Notes: generated by a model not told the origin, from the sequence alone. A DNA stretch of 64,000 nucleotides from Artocarpus heterophyllus (GCA_025403435.1 CM046341.1:7339219-7403218), one strand, 5' to 3'. Shown: positions 1-12,130, counted from the stretch's first letter. Program-made: numbers and translations.

Positions 1-850
1 ATATTTGAAAAAAGTTGCATTATATTATCATTCATATTATATATTAAATTGTGCTACAAATAAGCATGTGTCATGTTCATAAAAAGTAAATCTTAGAAGA
101 TGATATTTATGAAAACTCCCCTATTTGTTATTCCCTTTGGGCTTAGTTTTTGCTTTTTAGGATGATATTTTAGAAAATTCATGTTATCCCACCTTTTTGA
201 CAAATGTGTTTATTCATATTACACTTAAAATAGTTGTGCTACACTATCACTTATATTATATGTTTAAGTTATTTCACACTTAAATTTGTGTGACATTTAT
301 AAAAAGTAAGTCTAAAATAGAATGTTCATAAAAATATCCTTTTATTTTTAGGATATTTTTTTTCCCTTTGTTAATTATTTCTAGCATTTTTCTTTGTTAT
401 TAATAAATTTGAGTATTGAACTTCGCGTGGAATGAGCTTACGATGTAGTAGAAGCTTAAGTTGGATACATGAAACAATAAAAAAGATTGATCTATAACTA
501 CTGATTTATATAGAATGTGAGGAAAATAACCTCAAATTAAGTTAGATTCATGCAGAATTCTAAAAATTAGAAAAGTAAAAGTTCAAAGTAATAACGCATT
601 TTCATTAAAAAATGTCTAATTTCGTTACAAAAGGGTGCACCTGTTTATATAGGACAACATAAAAACAGAAAACTATGCCAAAACGACCTTATTATGATTA
701 GACATAATAAAAATACAATATTTTTTCAAAAAGGAAAATCTTAAACAAAAATAATCAATTAAAACTATCTGACCTAAGAAATAAGAAATACAATCAAAAC
801 TGACATCTGAAATTTCTATGTCAATTTCTTACAAATACAAAAATTATTAT
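1..850. other. AT-rich spacer without recognisable gene
   Basis: No long open frame, RNA gene or structured repeat is visible. The stretch is strongly AT-rich, with short homopolymer runs, and looks like decayed intergenic DNA. Confidence 0.6.
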
Positions 851-1064
851 TGTGATAACCATAATTCCCTTAGGGCGAAGAAGGCTAAGAAATGATGAGT
901 TGTACAGTCCTACATCGTATGGGAATAGTCATGAATAATGGTTCATAAGGACATTATCTCTTATTGGTATGAGGCTTTTTAGGGTAGCGCCTAAGAGCAA
1001 AATTGTATAGACTTAGGTCTAAAGCACACAAGATCATATCAAGTAGAGATGCGGGGTCATTACC
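851..1064 (+). repeat. TRIM-like short LTR copy
   Basis: This 214-bp stretch begins TGTGATAACC and ends GGTCATTACC. It matches, in reverse orientation, the repeat at 23635-23851 over its whole length with many substitutions. The shared order is a start with ACCATAATTCCCTTA, a central block about 'tcctacatcg..tgggaat', then ATGAGGC and CCTAAGAGCAAAAT, and a terminal GGTCATTAC. Short LTRs ending in TGTAA/TTACA that contain this block are typical of terminal-repeat retrotransposons in miniature and other short-LTR elements in plants. No primer site or second LTR follows and no target duplication is clear, so this is probably a solo LTR remnant. Confidence 0.55.
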
Positions 1065-1439
1065 ACTGCATGGAAAAAGTATTGCTCGTTCCACTCCAAA
1101 AATGTGTCGGAGTGATCTTCATATACATTTGGATCCCAAAAATTAATGTTGTCTCTGAACTTTTAACACTTTATTATCCAAACAAGTTTTCGCTACGCTC
1201 CAAGCTGATCGAGAGTTGATAGGTTAGCAAAGTAATAGAGCAAGTCACACTATGACGCCAATTAATACCATTTCTTTCAAAAGGGGGGAAAAAGGACAAG
1301 CCCTCTAGCGATCTCGGCAATCGTTTATCATTCATGAATGTTGTTGAGTTACCTCATATGTGCTCGGTAGATAAGTGAGCTTAATGAGAAATTCATGTTG
1401 ATACGATGCATATGGTAGGTATAACTTATAAGCCGTTGA
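1065..1439. other. spacer; no feature seen
   Basis: Unrecognised non-coding sequence between the short LTR copy and the solo LTR. Its last five bases (GTTGA, 1435-1439) are the left target duplication of the solo LTR. Confidence 0.5.
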
Positions 1440-3175
1440 TGTAACACCCGTCAATTTTCATGTAACAGATTATGTCAAATGAATAACGACGTTATGTAAT
1501 TTCCTATTGATATATGATATTATGTTACTGACTATTTTACTCTGAGCATTATGACAGGTGACGGTTACGTGGAATTGATGTGCTCAAGGTATTCATGTCA
1601 TATACATTGTATGCTTGATAATAATTTTTGTAATAAATTAATGTTTTGTATATTTAGTGTATACGACTATTCGGCAGGACGATCCTCTAGGTTCAGCAGG
1701 CCAAATTATCCCTCACAAAGCGGCAAGCCAATGGATTCCATCGGCAGGCCAGACCTCACGACTTCGTCAAGCCGAAGTAAGCCATCTACAGGCCAAAGAC
1801 AACTGACAAGTAATCAGTAAGTAATCACCAAAATTATGGCAATGATAATTAGATATAATTGGATGATTAAATTTTGATTGATTGGCATATTTTTGGTTTG
1901 ATTCCTCATTTTAGGTAATAAAATGTTTGACTTTTAGGTTGATTGGATTATTTGATATGGTTTCCTATTTTGAAAGTTCAAAATATGGTAAGTAAAGTTA
2001 AATTAGTTGACTTCCCCAATCCCCTCCATTCCCACTTGAATTGGCCTCAATTTAGTCAGAAAATTTCTGATATTATAGAGAAGAATATCTTCTCCTTTTA
2101 TGCCATTCTCATTTTTTCCCACGTTAATTTCACTCTCTCTATCACACGCTCTTCCTCTATCTCAGAAATATTCTCTCAGACTCTCTCTTTTTCCTTCTCC
2201 ATGTTTTCTTCTCCTTCTTCTCTCCATTATTCTCCTACAAACAATAGAATGAAATATTGGGTTTTCCTTGGGAGAATTCGAAGGGAAATTGAGAAGAATT
2301 TGTTTTAAGGTAAGAACTCGTTCTTAGTATTTTTGAAATATATTTTTTCCCTGTAATTCAACTGCTATATCTTTGTCTAGGAATTTTGTTTGCTTTGAAA
2401 TTTTAATATGTTATTCATGTATATGTTATGTGTTATCCCTCAAAATTTCACGCCAATTGGATTTTTCTACGCTGAGATATGAATTTTCTTTTCTCTGCCA
2501 CTCATAATGAATTGTTACTGATTGGTTATCTTGCACAAAAATGTAGTTTTTGCTCAGAGGGCAAATGAATGATATTTTGCACGAAATTTGGCAAATATAT
2601 TCATATGTATATATATATATATTATGTATTGAACTAGAAAGTCTCACGGTAAAATGATGAATATTTTATGTTATGGAATTTTCATTAAGACTAGGTTATG
2701 AGACTGCTTTATTAGTGGATTGTTCAGACTTGTGTTGTGTGAAGTTTTTGTATAATCAAATGAATTTATTTGGTGATGAAACTTTTTGTGCTTCTGTAAT
2801 TATATGTTAATAAGTTGTCATATATTTTTAGGGTCATAGTAATTTTATTTTAATTATTGGAATATGATGAATGTATGTAACTCACTGCCTGACACATTGA
2901 AAGTTATTATTGTCTCTGCTTTCCAATGCACGGTTTGGACTGTTTTGGATTTTATTTAAAGGTGATTTTTGGATATGTTATAGTTTTAGATGTTTATTAT
3001 ATGTGTTAATTTTTGTAGATTTTTCTATGACATCAACAATGTGATAAAAAGACTTAAATTGAGATTGTTCACTGGCTAACTATTGTTGGCAGTTTTGGTA
3101 TTGTATGTTATGTGACTTATTTAAATTGCTAAATGAAATTTTTATGACCAATGAAAAATCATGGTAATATGTCTA
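1440..3175 (+). repeat. Solo LTR, 5' segment
   Basis: First part of the split LTR. It contains the 5' cluster of CGGCAGGCC-type motifs and a CT-rich stretch near 2120-2230, which corresponds to the GA/CT-rich stretch of the B LTRs. The last five bases, GTCTA, are the target site duplicated by insertion of element A. Confidence 0.9.
1670..1798 (+). repeat. Cluster of CGGCAGGCC-type near-palindromes (solo LTR, 5' cluster)
   Basis: Six copies of a degenerate 13-14-bp motif lie within 130 bp, for example TTCGGCAGGACGA at 1670, CATCGGCAGGCCAGA at 1739 and CTTCGTCAAGCCGAAG at 1762. The ideal form, TTCGGCAGGCCGAA, is a perfect palindrome apart from its central AG. All copies read AGG on the plus strand. 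Function unknown. Confidence 0.8.
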
Positions 3176-3854
3176 TGTCACAACCCGCCTTTTCGGGCTG
3201 TGATAAAACTCTTTCTTCCTTACTTTAGGGCAAAAATTTAGGAATTTTTTTTTTAAACGGGAATAAATAATTGCCTTACATTAACTTGATAATTCTCAAA
3301 ATATTTTCACATACTTGTATTTACATAATTAGTACTTTTACTTTTATAACATCTTTCTTTCAAACATTTCATATCAAATTAACTTTAAACATACGTAGCG
3401 GAAAATATTACAGCAGCGGACTCCATACCCAATCTGCACATAATCCACCCCTCCGCCAGCTCACCATTTGAACTTATTCTGACCTTCTCGTCGGAATACC
3501 TACAGCATGAAATACTTAATGAGCTAACGCCCAGTAAGTCCCATAAATCCCACATGGATATTCACATGAATGCATGAATCAATTATGCTTTCTTATAAAC
3601 TTTCTTTATTCTCATCATTTCTTATCTTTACTAGGGCCCAAGAGTTCGTACCATTGCGCAATTTCATTTAGGTCTACGTAACACCGTGACCGTAACATAT
3701 CCTTTAAACTCCCCTTGAGTTAGGAGTCGGTACGACACTTTTCTTAATTTCTGGTGATACATTTACCAGTCCATTTATTGTGGTTGACATACCATGCATG
3801 AAGTAATAATCACATATTATCCATGAAACATAAATTCTCTTGCATAGCATAGTA

Positions 3855-4260
3855 CACACAGGTACTTACTTTTTATACACACTGGTACACATTAATATAC
3901 GCACAGGTATATAGCATAACGTACTCACAAGTACTTAACATAAAATGTACACACAGATACATACTTTATACATACTCAAGTATTTATCATTGTACACACA
4001 GGTACGAAATCATGATACACATGCTCATTTCCATTATTGTACACACAGGTACACAACATATTATACACACAGGTACAAAATCATGGTACACATGCTTATT
4101 TTCATTATTGTACATACAAGTACATAATAGCTTGTACACACCGGTACACATTAATATGCTCACACTTATTCATACATGACTATACCCCTAGGTATTCATA
4201 TCATGGCAAACATACAAGTTTACACTTAATTATACGCACAGGTATACATATACATACATT
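3855..4260 (-). repeat. Cluster of GTACACACAGGTAC-type near-palindromes (A 3' LTR)
   Basis: About a dozen degenerate copies of a 14-bp motif whose ends, GTAC and GTAC, are self-complementary, spaced about 25-50 bp apart. Best copies read GTACACACAGGTAC, for example near 3993 and 4039. Their spacing makes plus-strand frames such as 3945-4127 appear open, but these are repeat artefacts. The same array lies in the other LTR at about 13256-13668. Confidence 0.8.
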
Positions 4261-6079
4261 TCTTTCTAAACCTACATTTCATACTGTAGGTGGGAAGGGT
4301 ACTTACTTGATGCAAATGTCGGGCAACTTAACCTCGATATCCCTTCTCCTAGACTCCTAGGATCCTGTTGGCCAATTACAAAGCCATTAGCCAAATTCTA
4401 CTATGTTTCGATACGAAACATCCGTTAGTTAATAAATTGAGTTGCATTACTATGTACAACTCTAAAAACTACTGTTTTTTTTTCTTATTTCTGTCTAACT
4501 TTACCCTATCGTTTCTAACGAAGGGCGGGAACCCTTTCTAGTCATTTTCTTATTCCATTGGAAACATTTCAAAATGGTTAGGATTATTTGGACAAAAATG
4601 ACGATTTTGCCCTTCGTGGGTTTACTAACCTACCTGAGCTCGATTTCGTTATTCTTACGAAAATAACCATATACTAATTTTAAAATAACACCCTAGTGGG
4701 TCAAATCTCTTTATTTCTCAATTATGCCCCATTTTCATAAAACTTTATGGTTTAGTCCCTGAACTGAAAATTTTGACGATTTTACCCCAGGACTAAAATT
4801 TACTTCTTTTCATCAAAATTTCCTATTTTTCTCAAGGATCATTTTTACTTAAGGTACCATACCTTAAATCATTTTGAAAAATTACCTTTTTTTCCATTTA
4901 ACACTTTTTTCACTTTTAACATATTCTTGAAAAACCAAAAACTCATAAACGATTGAGTTTTTAGGCAAACCACCCGCGTAGCCTAACAGTTTCATCGAGA
5001 TCTACAACTTTCGTGTTTTAACTTTTCCCAAAATATCACTGTACAGGGGCGTTTTTGACTATTTTTAAAATCTGCCGAGAAGGAACTTTTTCTTTCAATT
5101 TAGTCCCTATGGTATTTTTACAAAAATCTGTTTCAAACTTGCAATTCTACCCCGGAAGAAACCATTCCATGCCTTAATCAAAAGATTCTCATGCTCAAAC
5201 ATCACTTTTACAAAGTCTAACATCAAAATTACAAAAACAACACTTTTTGCAAAAATTACCATTTTGCACTATAAACCAAAGTTTCACAACGCAAACTTGC
5301 CAATCATCACATATACATGAAATTCCATCAAATACATGCTCAAAACCCCTCATGGGTTTGAAAGAATAAAAATCAAAGCAAAATTCAAAACTTTAAACTT
5401 TAAAACTTACCCAAATAATACTTTTTGGATTTCTAGCCTTCAAAGGCTTCTTGAACTTCTTCTTGGACTTCCTTTTCATGAAAAAATAACATGGATTAAT
5501 CTTTGCCCTTTACCCATGAAAAATCCCTTGAAAACTCATGAAAAAGTTTAGGATTTTACCTTAAAACTTGTGGGAAATCCTTGTACTTGCTTGTAAAACT
5601 TGTTTGGGGGTATTTTTGCAAAGTTTGGGGGCTGAGAATTTTTTAGAGCTGTTGGTTATGGCTGCCGAAGCTTGGAAGGAAAGGAAAGAAAAGAAAATTT
5701 GTGATAAACTTGCCATAAATGCATCCTTATCACATTTGGTGACTCATGGTAACCCATGAGTATACCACTAGGTGTCACAAGGTGATTGGGCCACTTTTCT
5801 TGACATGTGGCCCAATAGAAAATCAAGGAGTGTCCACTTTGTGGAGTTAAAAATTTATACTGTGTAATTTTTCACCACACAGTATTTTTCCTATACTGCC
5901 ATGGTCAAATCAGTGTACTTTCTATCCTTAGACTGTATAAAAATATTTAACTTACTTTTCGTTTACTTTTGGAGGCTAATCGTGACAGTTTTCATATCTG
6001 CGTTTTCATTTAGCAGTATTCTTATACTGCTCTGGCCTCCTTTCTACCCCCCGGTTAGGGTTAGGACAACCTCTATGTC

Positions 6080-6088
6080 CTATTTATA
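6080..6088 (-). promoter_or_regulatory. TATA box, A 3' LTR copy
   Basis: TATAAATAG on the minus strand, about 300 nt inside the LTR. The promoter expected to drive the element is the equivalent box in the 5' LTR at 15487-15495. Confidence 0.55.
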
Positions 6089-6386
6089 TTCTAATCATTC
6101 ATTCATTTATATCACAATTTCACAATTAATTGTGACATGAAATTCATTTTATGGATATTATGTACAAATCTCTGAGTCATTAAACTCATAAAATTTGTAT
6201 TTTACAATATCCACCATTGCATTACATATGCCATAAAATTTGCAATCAATGCCGCTCATTCATATTTTATTGTAATTTTCACATAAATTACAATTTTTAC
6301 AAAATTTCACATTTTTAAGAATAAATTTATTAATTAAACCTAATTAAATATTAGGTTTTATTGATGACGTTTTCTCGGTCATTACA

Positions 6387-6399
6387 ATCTACCCCCCTT
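6387..6399 (-). other. Element A polypurine tract
   Basis: Minus-strand AAGGGGGGTAGAT lies directly against the 3' LTR. This is the expected plus-strand primer for reverse transcription. Confidence 0.85.
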
Positions 6400-6420
6400 A
6401 AGAATTTTCATCATCGAAAA

Positions 6421-7190
6421 TCAAAATAATTCGGGGTTGTCTTTCCTTATTTCATTCTCTCGTTCCTACGTTGTTTCTTCTACTTGTTGGTTACGCCATA
6501 AAACTTTGACGAGAGGTATCTTCTTGTTCCTTAATTCCTTCTCTTCTTGTGCCAGAATTTGAACTGGTTTTTCTCCATAAGACAGATTCTCCTGCTTGTC
6601 AATTTCTTCCGGCTGAAGAACATGTGAAGGGTCTGGCACATACTTTTTTTAGCATGGACACATGGAATACATTGTGCACCAATGCTAGATTAGAGGGTAA
6701 GGCTAACTTATAAACTATACTGCCTATCCATTTCAAGATCTCAAATGGTCCAATATACCTTGGACTAAGCTTTCCTTTCTTTCTAAATCTTACAATTTTC
6801 TTTCATGGGCATTATCTTCAAAAAGACCAAGTCTCCTACTTGAAACTTCAAAGGTCTCCGTCGTTGATTAGCATATCTCTTTTGCTGACTAAAAGCCATT
6901 TTCATTTGTTGACAAATTAACTTTACATCTTCCGTTGTTCTATGAACAAAATCTATGGTCGAGAACGCCTTTTCTTGGGTTTCGTATCAATGTAAAGGTG
7001 ATCTACATCTCCTTCCATATAGAGCTTCATATGGAACCATACCAATGGAGCTTCGATAACTATTGTTGCATACAAATTCGATCAGAGGAAGCTTTTTATC
7101 CCATCCTTTCTTAAAATCTAGCACACATGCTCTTAACATATCCTCTAAAGTCTGGATGGTCCTTTCTGATTGACCGTCCATTTATGGGTG
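6421..7190 (-). pseudogene. Element A integrase C-terminus and chromodomain-like tail
   Basis: Minus-strand translation shows the integrase end ([19 protein letters not shown], then [19 protein letters not shown]), a degraded linker, and a tail containing LSYGEKPVQIL and IPLVKVLWRN followed by ERENEIRKDNPELF and a TGA stop at 6421. This tail is characteristic of plant Tekay/Del chromoviruses, where the C-terminal chromodomain is thought to guide integration to chromatin. Several in-frame stops, including one in the expected W of the TWE motif, and frame changes around 6640-6990 show it is dead. Confidence 0.85.
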
Positions 7191-7840
7191 GAAGGCTGTG
7201 TTGAACGTCAGCTTTGTTCTCATTGCTTGATGAACACTTCTCCAAAACTTGGAAGTGAATCTATCATCACGATCAAAAATGGTAGACTTCGAAACTCAGT
7301 GGTATCTAACTATTTGGGTTACGTATAGTTCAGCTAGTCATTCTACAAAACTACTGAGTTTAATGGGTAGGATTTAGTCAATCTATCAATAATTACCCAT
7401 ATACCATCATTTCCACCCGTAGTTCTGGGTAGCCCAGTTATCAGGTCCATAGTTATCTGATCCTATTTCCACTCTAGGATTTCAATCTTTTGTAATTCGC
7501 CTGTTGGTCGTTGATGCTCATCTCTTACCTTCTGGCATGTAAGGCATTTTCCAACACACTATGCGATATCGTTCTTCATTCCATTCCACCAATAGTGTTC
7601 TTTCAAATCTTGGTACATTCTAGTAGCTCCCGAATGAGCCACTTATGGTGCTTCATGAGTTTCTTCTAATACTTGCTTCTTTAATCCTCCATCATTGGGA
7701 ATGCATATCCTACTCTTGTAACGGAGGATACTATCTTTTAAAATGCTAAATTCTGTTTCTTTGTTTTCAAGAACTTCATTCCTAACTTTAAGTAGCGACG
7801 GATCTGCTTCTTGTCGCTCTTTTAAATTCTCCAACATAGT
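7190..7840 (-). pseudogene. Element A integrase core (degenerate)
   Basis: The best fragment, 7643-7837, reads LLKVRNEVLENK and then RYKSRICIPNDGGLKKQVLEE, the segment before the integrase zinc finger in chromoviruses. Downstream to about 7190 come remnants of the HHCC finger and the D,D,E catalytic core, interrupted by several stops. Integrase inserts the DNA copy into the chromosome. This one cannot be translated as a unit. Confidence 0.8.
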
Positions 7841-7949
7841 TGGTTGAAAGGATCAATTAGCTAATCTTCTTGTGACTAGCTCTATTTCTGCTTCCATCAA
7901 ATCCTTTTTGGAGAGGTTTTGGTATCATCTATACCGTTACTAGCAAGGA

Positions 7950-8330
7950 CGTTGTTCTATGACTAAGGGCATTGGCTACTTGATTAGCCTTTCCCAGGTG
8001 ATACAAAATCTTACAGTCGTAGTCTTTGACTAACTCTAGCCACCTTTGCTACTTCATGTTGAGCTCTTTCTATATGAAGATGCACTTCAAACTCTAATGG
8101 TCTGTATAAATTTCGTACTTAGCTCCACATAGGTAATGACACTATATCTTCAATACAAATACAACCATCGCTAACTCTAAATCATACATCGGATAATTCC
8201 TTTCACAATCCTTTAACTGTTGGGATGCATAAACAATCACTTTTTCATTTTGCATAAATACGGCTCCCAATCCTATTTTGATGCTTTACTATAGATCACG
8301 AACGTTCTATGGTTCGGATCTGGTATTGTC
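7950..8330 (-). pseudogene. Element A RNase H (degenerate)
   Basis: The minus strand reads [20 protein letters not shown], then [17 protein letters not shown] and IYTDH, followed by KILYHLGKANQVANALSH, the usual RNase H signature. Stops break it (for example after ASK and after VLKI). The region 8330-8560, joining RT and RNase H, is heavily eroded. Confidence 0.8.
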
Positions 8331-8559
8331 AGTACTAGTGTACTTGTAAGTCGCCCTTTTTAATCCTTGGAAACTTCATTCGCATTTCTTAGTCTATTCA
8401 TACTTTGTTGCTTTTCATGTAAGTGCAGTGAATGGTGCTGCAAGTCAGGAAAATCCTTCTACAAAACGTCGATAGTAGCCTGCTAAACCGTGGAAACTTC
8501 TAATTTCTGACACACTTTTCGGTGTAGGCCACTTATTCACTGCTCAACTTCGGAAGGAT

Positions 8560-9190
8560 CAACAGATACTCCTTCTCGTGTCAGCACGTGTCCATGGAAT
8601 TGAACCTTCTCAAGCTAAAACTTACATGTTGAGAACTTGGCGTACAATTGATGCCTTCTCAATAATTATAGTGCAATCCTCAAGTGCTTTTCATGTTCCT
8701 CTGGCGTTCTTGAGTATATGAGAATATCATCGATGAAGACAATAACGAACTTATCGAGGTACTCTTCGATTCATGAGATCCATGAAAGCTGTTAGGGCAT
8801 TGGTCAGTCTAAAAGGCATGACGTAGAACTTATAATGCCCATAACATGTTTGGAACACTGTTCTCAGTATATCTTATTTTTTAACTCGAAGTTAATAATA
8901 TCTTGAGCGTAGATCAATCTTTGAGAATACTGACGCTCCTTTAAGTTGGTCAAACAAATCATCGATCCTTGGGAGTGGATACTTGTTCTTAGTCGTGACC
9001 TTGTTTAGTTACCGATAATCAATACACATTCGTAACATTCCATCCTTCTTCTTAACAAATAGAATAGGTGCTCTCCATATGAACCCCTTGTCCAATATTT
9101 CCTTTAGTTGCACCTGAAGTTCCTTGAGTTTTCCTGGAGTCCTTTGATATGGCGCCTTAAAAAAAAAATCGTGGCTGTTTCGGGCGTCAA
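8560..9190 (-). pseudogene. Element A reverse transcriptase (degenerate)
   Basis: The minus strand contains [58 protein letters not shown] and the catalytic-site block [10 protein letters not shown] near 8715-8745. The residues normally lying between GFI and APILF are shortened, and stops occur in IDYR*LNK and YY*LRV. RT copies element RNA into DNA. Family assignment is firm, function is lost. Confidence 0.88.
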
Positions 9191-9197
9191 TTCAATT

Positions 9198-9725
9198 TCA
9201 AACAAAATTTTCGTTCCGGTGGTAAGTCTGCAACTCGTCCGAAAACACATCAATAAATTCCTTTACTATGGGGACCTTCTCTAGTCCTAACTGAGCTTTT
9301 TTATCTTTCCTTAGTATATTCACCAGATAACCGGTACATCCATTTTCCAATATCTTCTTTGCCTTTAATGCTGAAGTCAACGCTTTGGGAGCTTTGGGAA
9401 CTTTCCCTAAATACATAAACTTCTCACTTTTGGAAGGTCGAAACGTAACCTTGCGGTGTCGATGACTAATCTTAGCCGTGTATTTTCTTAGGAAATTCGT
9501 TCCTAGGATGACGTTATAATCTTGTATATCGATTATTCTAAAATCAATATACAATTCCCTTCCACATATGACTATCGATACATGACGTAACCAATAATCA
9601 GCACTTAATACCTCCCCAGAGGGTAGTGCAATTCTAAAGGTTTGCTCTATCCTATCTCTTTTACTTCCTATTCGTTTCGTAGACTTAAGCGATACAAACA
9701 AATATGTTGCCCCAGAATCAAATAA
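9198..9725 (-). pseudogene. Element A aspartic protease and start of RT
   Basis: The catalytic motif DSGAT is encoded at 9705-9719 on the minus strand, followed by YLFVSLK and, about 90 codons later, YNVILGTNFLRKY, the usual second half of the chromovirus protease. The frame stays open into the N-terminal linker of RT (IVKEFIDVFSDEL). The protease would cut the polyprotein. Upstream frames are broken, so it is only a fragment. Confidence 0.85.
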
Positions 9726-9929
9726 AATATATACATCAGTGTTGGCAATAGAAAACTAACATGTCACCATCAATGAGGTTCCTGCATCTTGTTCCTTCTT
9801 CATATAGGCATAAATTCGCCCACTTGGTTTCGCAGCTTCTAGTCACCCTTGAATGACACTAGGGACTTCAATTTGTGCCTGAACTTGAATCGTACGCAAT
9901 TGGTTTCCTTGAGACCTCTGCTGAGCCTG

Positions 9930-10881
9930 ATTGTTTTGACTTTGGGAAATAGAAAAACAATTCTTGGCATAATGCCCTTCTTTCCCCAGATAGAGCACTT
10001 GTTCGTGCTAGCCTTGCATTCCCCTACATGTCTTTTCCCACATTAATTGCAAAAAGGGTTTGTTGTTTCCTACATCTTTAATCCTCTTATGGGGTTGAAC
10101 TTTTGATTTCTTTGCATTATTCACGTTCCATTTCCTCTTGCTGTTAGCAGTGTAGTTACGTCCCGCTTGAACGTTCTAGGACGGCCCTTGACTTGGAACA
10201 CTTCCTTGTCCTTTTACTTGTACAACTTGACTTTGCTTGGCTAAAGCTTTCTCCTCCTTCTATGCCTTGAAAATCCTTGCTCTTTCTTCCTTATCACGGG
10301 CAATTCTAAACTCAACTTTGGTCACCCATTTGATGCAATCCTCTACATCCTTGGGAGCTTGCCCTCCAATATCGACCACAAGGGCAATGTTGGTTTTGAA
10401 CATTCTCATTAACCGTCATTCTCATTAACCATCTTATTTGTTCCCGATCAGTAGGTACTAACTTGGGACAAAGCCGTGCTAGCTGATTAAACCTCTTTAC
10501 AGCGTCAGCTACAGACATATTGCCTTGCTTAAAATTATTAAATTCTTTTTGTTGGGCTGTCATGGTTTCTACATTAAAATAAGCCCTGCCAAATTCTTCA
10601 ACAAAATTTGGCCTTGTCATTTTGTCTACATTCCTTTTACTTTCTACCGACTCTCACCGTCTCCTAGCATCTTTAGTGAGAAAAAACAAAGCACATAGGA
10701 CTTTTTCATGGTCACTAAGTCCCATAAATTTCAGAACCCTTTCTATGCCTGTAAGCCAATCGTCGGCCTCTAAGGGGTCTATAGATCCATCAGATTCTGG
10801 GGCCTTTATTCTCCAGAATCTTTCATAAAATTCAGTAGTGGATACTACCGGAACAGCTGTAGCAGCTGGTATATCAGCCAT
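9930..10881 (-). pseudogene. Element A gag
   Basis: An ATG at 10879-10881 starts MADIPAATAVPVV, followed by the retrotransposon gag domain (FWRIKAPESDGSIDPLEADD, FMGLSDHEKVLCALFFL, then NFVEEFGRAYFNVETM and GNMSVADAVKRFNQLARLCP). The frame breaks between 10654 and 10620 and again near 10312. A nucleocapsid knuckle remnant, CSIWGKKGHYAKNC, lies near 9960-10000. The second cysteine has become W, so zinc binding is probably lost. The protein would form the particle and bind element RNA. Confidence 0.88.
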
Positions 10882-11019
10882 TGATATCAATCGTTATATA
10901 TCTATCATGTATTTTCATTAGTATGTTAGTACATACTATTAACTTAATAGTATCAAATCAATAACTGCATGTATTCAAACAACATAAATACATGCAACAT
11001 ACACAATTACATGAACTCA

Positions 11020-11395
11020 ATATCTTGCTTCATACATTTCATTTCCTTTACCTTCATACATTTCATTTCATAAGCATTCATACATTTCATTTCCTTTACC
11101 TTCATACATTTCATTTCATTTCATTTCCTTTACCTTCATACATTTCATTTCATAAGCATTCATACCTTTCATTTCCTTTACCTTCATACATTTCATTTCA
11201 TAAGCATTCATACCTTTCATTTCATTTACCTTCGTACATTTCATTTCATAAGCATTCATACCTTTCATTTCCTTTACCTTCATACATTTCATTTCATAAG
11301 CATTCATACCTTTCATTTCATTTCCTTTCGTACATTTCATTTCATTTCATTTTCTTTCACTTTCATGCATTTCATTTCATGAACCTCTTTCGTTT
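11020..11395 (-). repeat. 48-bp minisatellite in the element A leader
   Basis: Tandem units of about 48 bp built from CATTTCATTT, CCTTTACCTTC and CATAAGCATTCATAC run through this stretch, with at least five units, some with internal duplications. Because 48 is a multiple of 3, both strands stay open (10992-11429 plus, 11116-11340 minus). Those low-complexity frames are artefacts. The array lies just upstream of gag on the element strand. Confidence 0.85.
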
Positions 11396-11670
11396 CCTTT
11401 TTACATTCTCCATAACATTACATGCATAACTAACATACATACATACATAACTATTCATTTCATCTCCGGGAGCAATTATTACTTCCGGCTACATATACCT
11501 TCTTGCCGAGAAGGACACCACTAGCCGAACATACATACATATACAAAGGCATCAAAGCCCAAAACTGTACTAATATCTCATTTATGTACATCATAATACA
11601 CAAAGATTTTCTTATGAATTTTTTTTTGTCGAACTCGACTTTAAACATGTCACTATATTCGGAACCCTCC

Positions 11671-12130
11671 TTAGGATTCCTCTTCTTCCTCCATATCCGA
11701 ATCAGTCGACTTATCATCACTTGCGATTATAGGCTCTAGAGGCATAGGCTCTTCATCAATGTTATCATTATTATCATCAGCAGCATCATCATCATCATCC
11801 ATAACTACTGGAGGATCTTCTAATGGTACGGCTACATTATAGTCTGCATGTAATGCCGCCATAAGAGAATCATGGATACTGAGGTAATTTCCCGGATACT
11901 ACATTCGCTGCTGGACCATATTGGGAAGATCTCTCCAAACTAAATCGTAAATGCACCATAAGGGTAATTGTGGCAGAATCAATGGTACCATAGTACCGCG
12001 AAATTTAAGAATGTAATGATCTACTAGTTCGCCTACATATCTTCCTTATACCGATCTTACTCATAGGTACAATCGGTGTCTCCCATCCGCTCATAACATC
12101 GAAATCACCTAGACTGGAATAACGTTTGCT
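11671..12130 (-). pseudogene. Unrecognised leader reading-frame remnant with acidic tail (element A)
   Basis: I do not recognise this. On the minus strand, between primer site and gag, one frame reads GELVDHYILKFRGTMVPLIL, then PQLPLWCIYDLVWRDLPNMV, one TAG stop, then YPGNYLSIHDSLMAALHADY and a very acidic tail (MDDDDDAADDNNDN ... SDMEEEEES) ending at 11671. Upstream, in another frame, DFDVMSGWETPIVPMSKIG continues the protein-like composition to about 12130. This suggests a decayed coding unit of at least 140 codons. An acidic C-terminus is common in chromatin or nuclear proteins, but no function can be assigned. It could be an extra element ORF or a captured host fragment. Confidence 0.45.

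Larger units (their letters stand above)
3176..6386 (-). repeat. Element A 3' LTR
   Basis: Read on the minus strand it starts TGTAATGACCGAG and ends GGTTGTGACA. It is nearly identical to 12583-15793. It contains a cluster of GTACACACAGGTAC-type repeats and a TATAAATAG box at 6080-6088, about 300 nt from the LTR start. Confidence 0.95.

Noticed and set aside
10992..11429. 145-codon plus-strand frame and its minus-strand counterpart
   Set aside because: Both arise from a 48-bp minisatellite whose length is a multiple of three; composition is low complexity.
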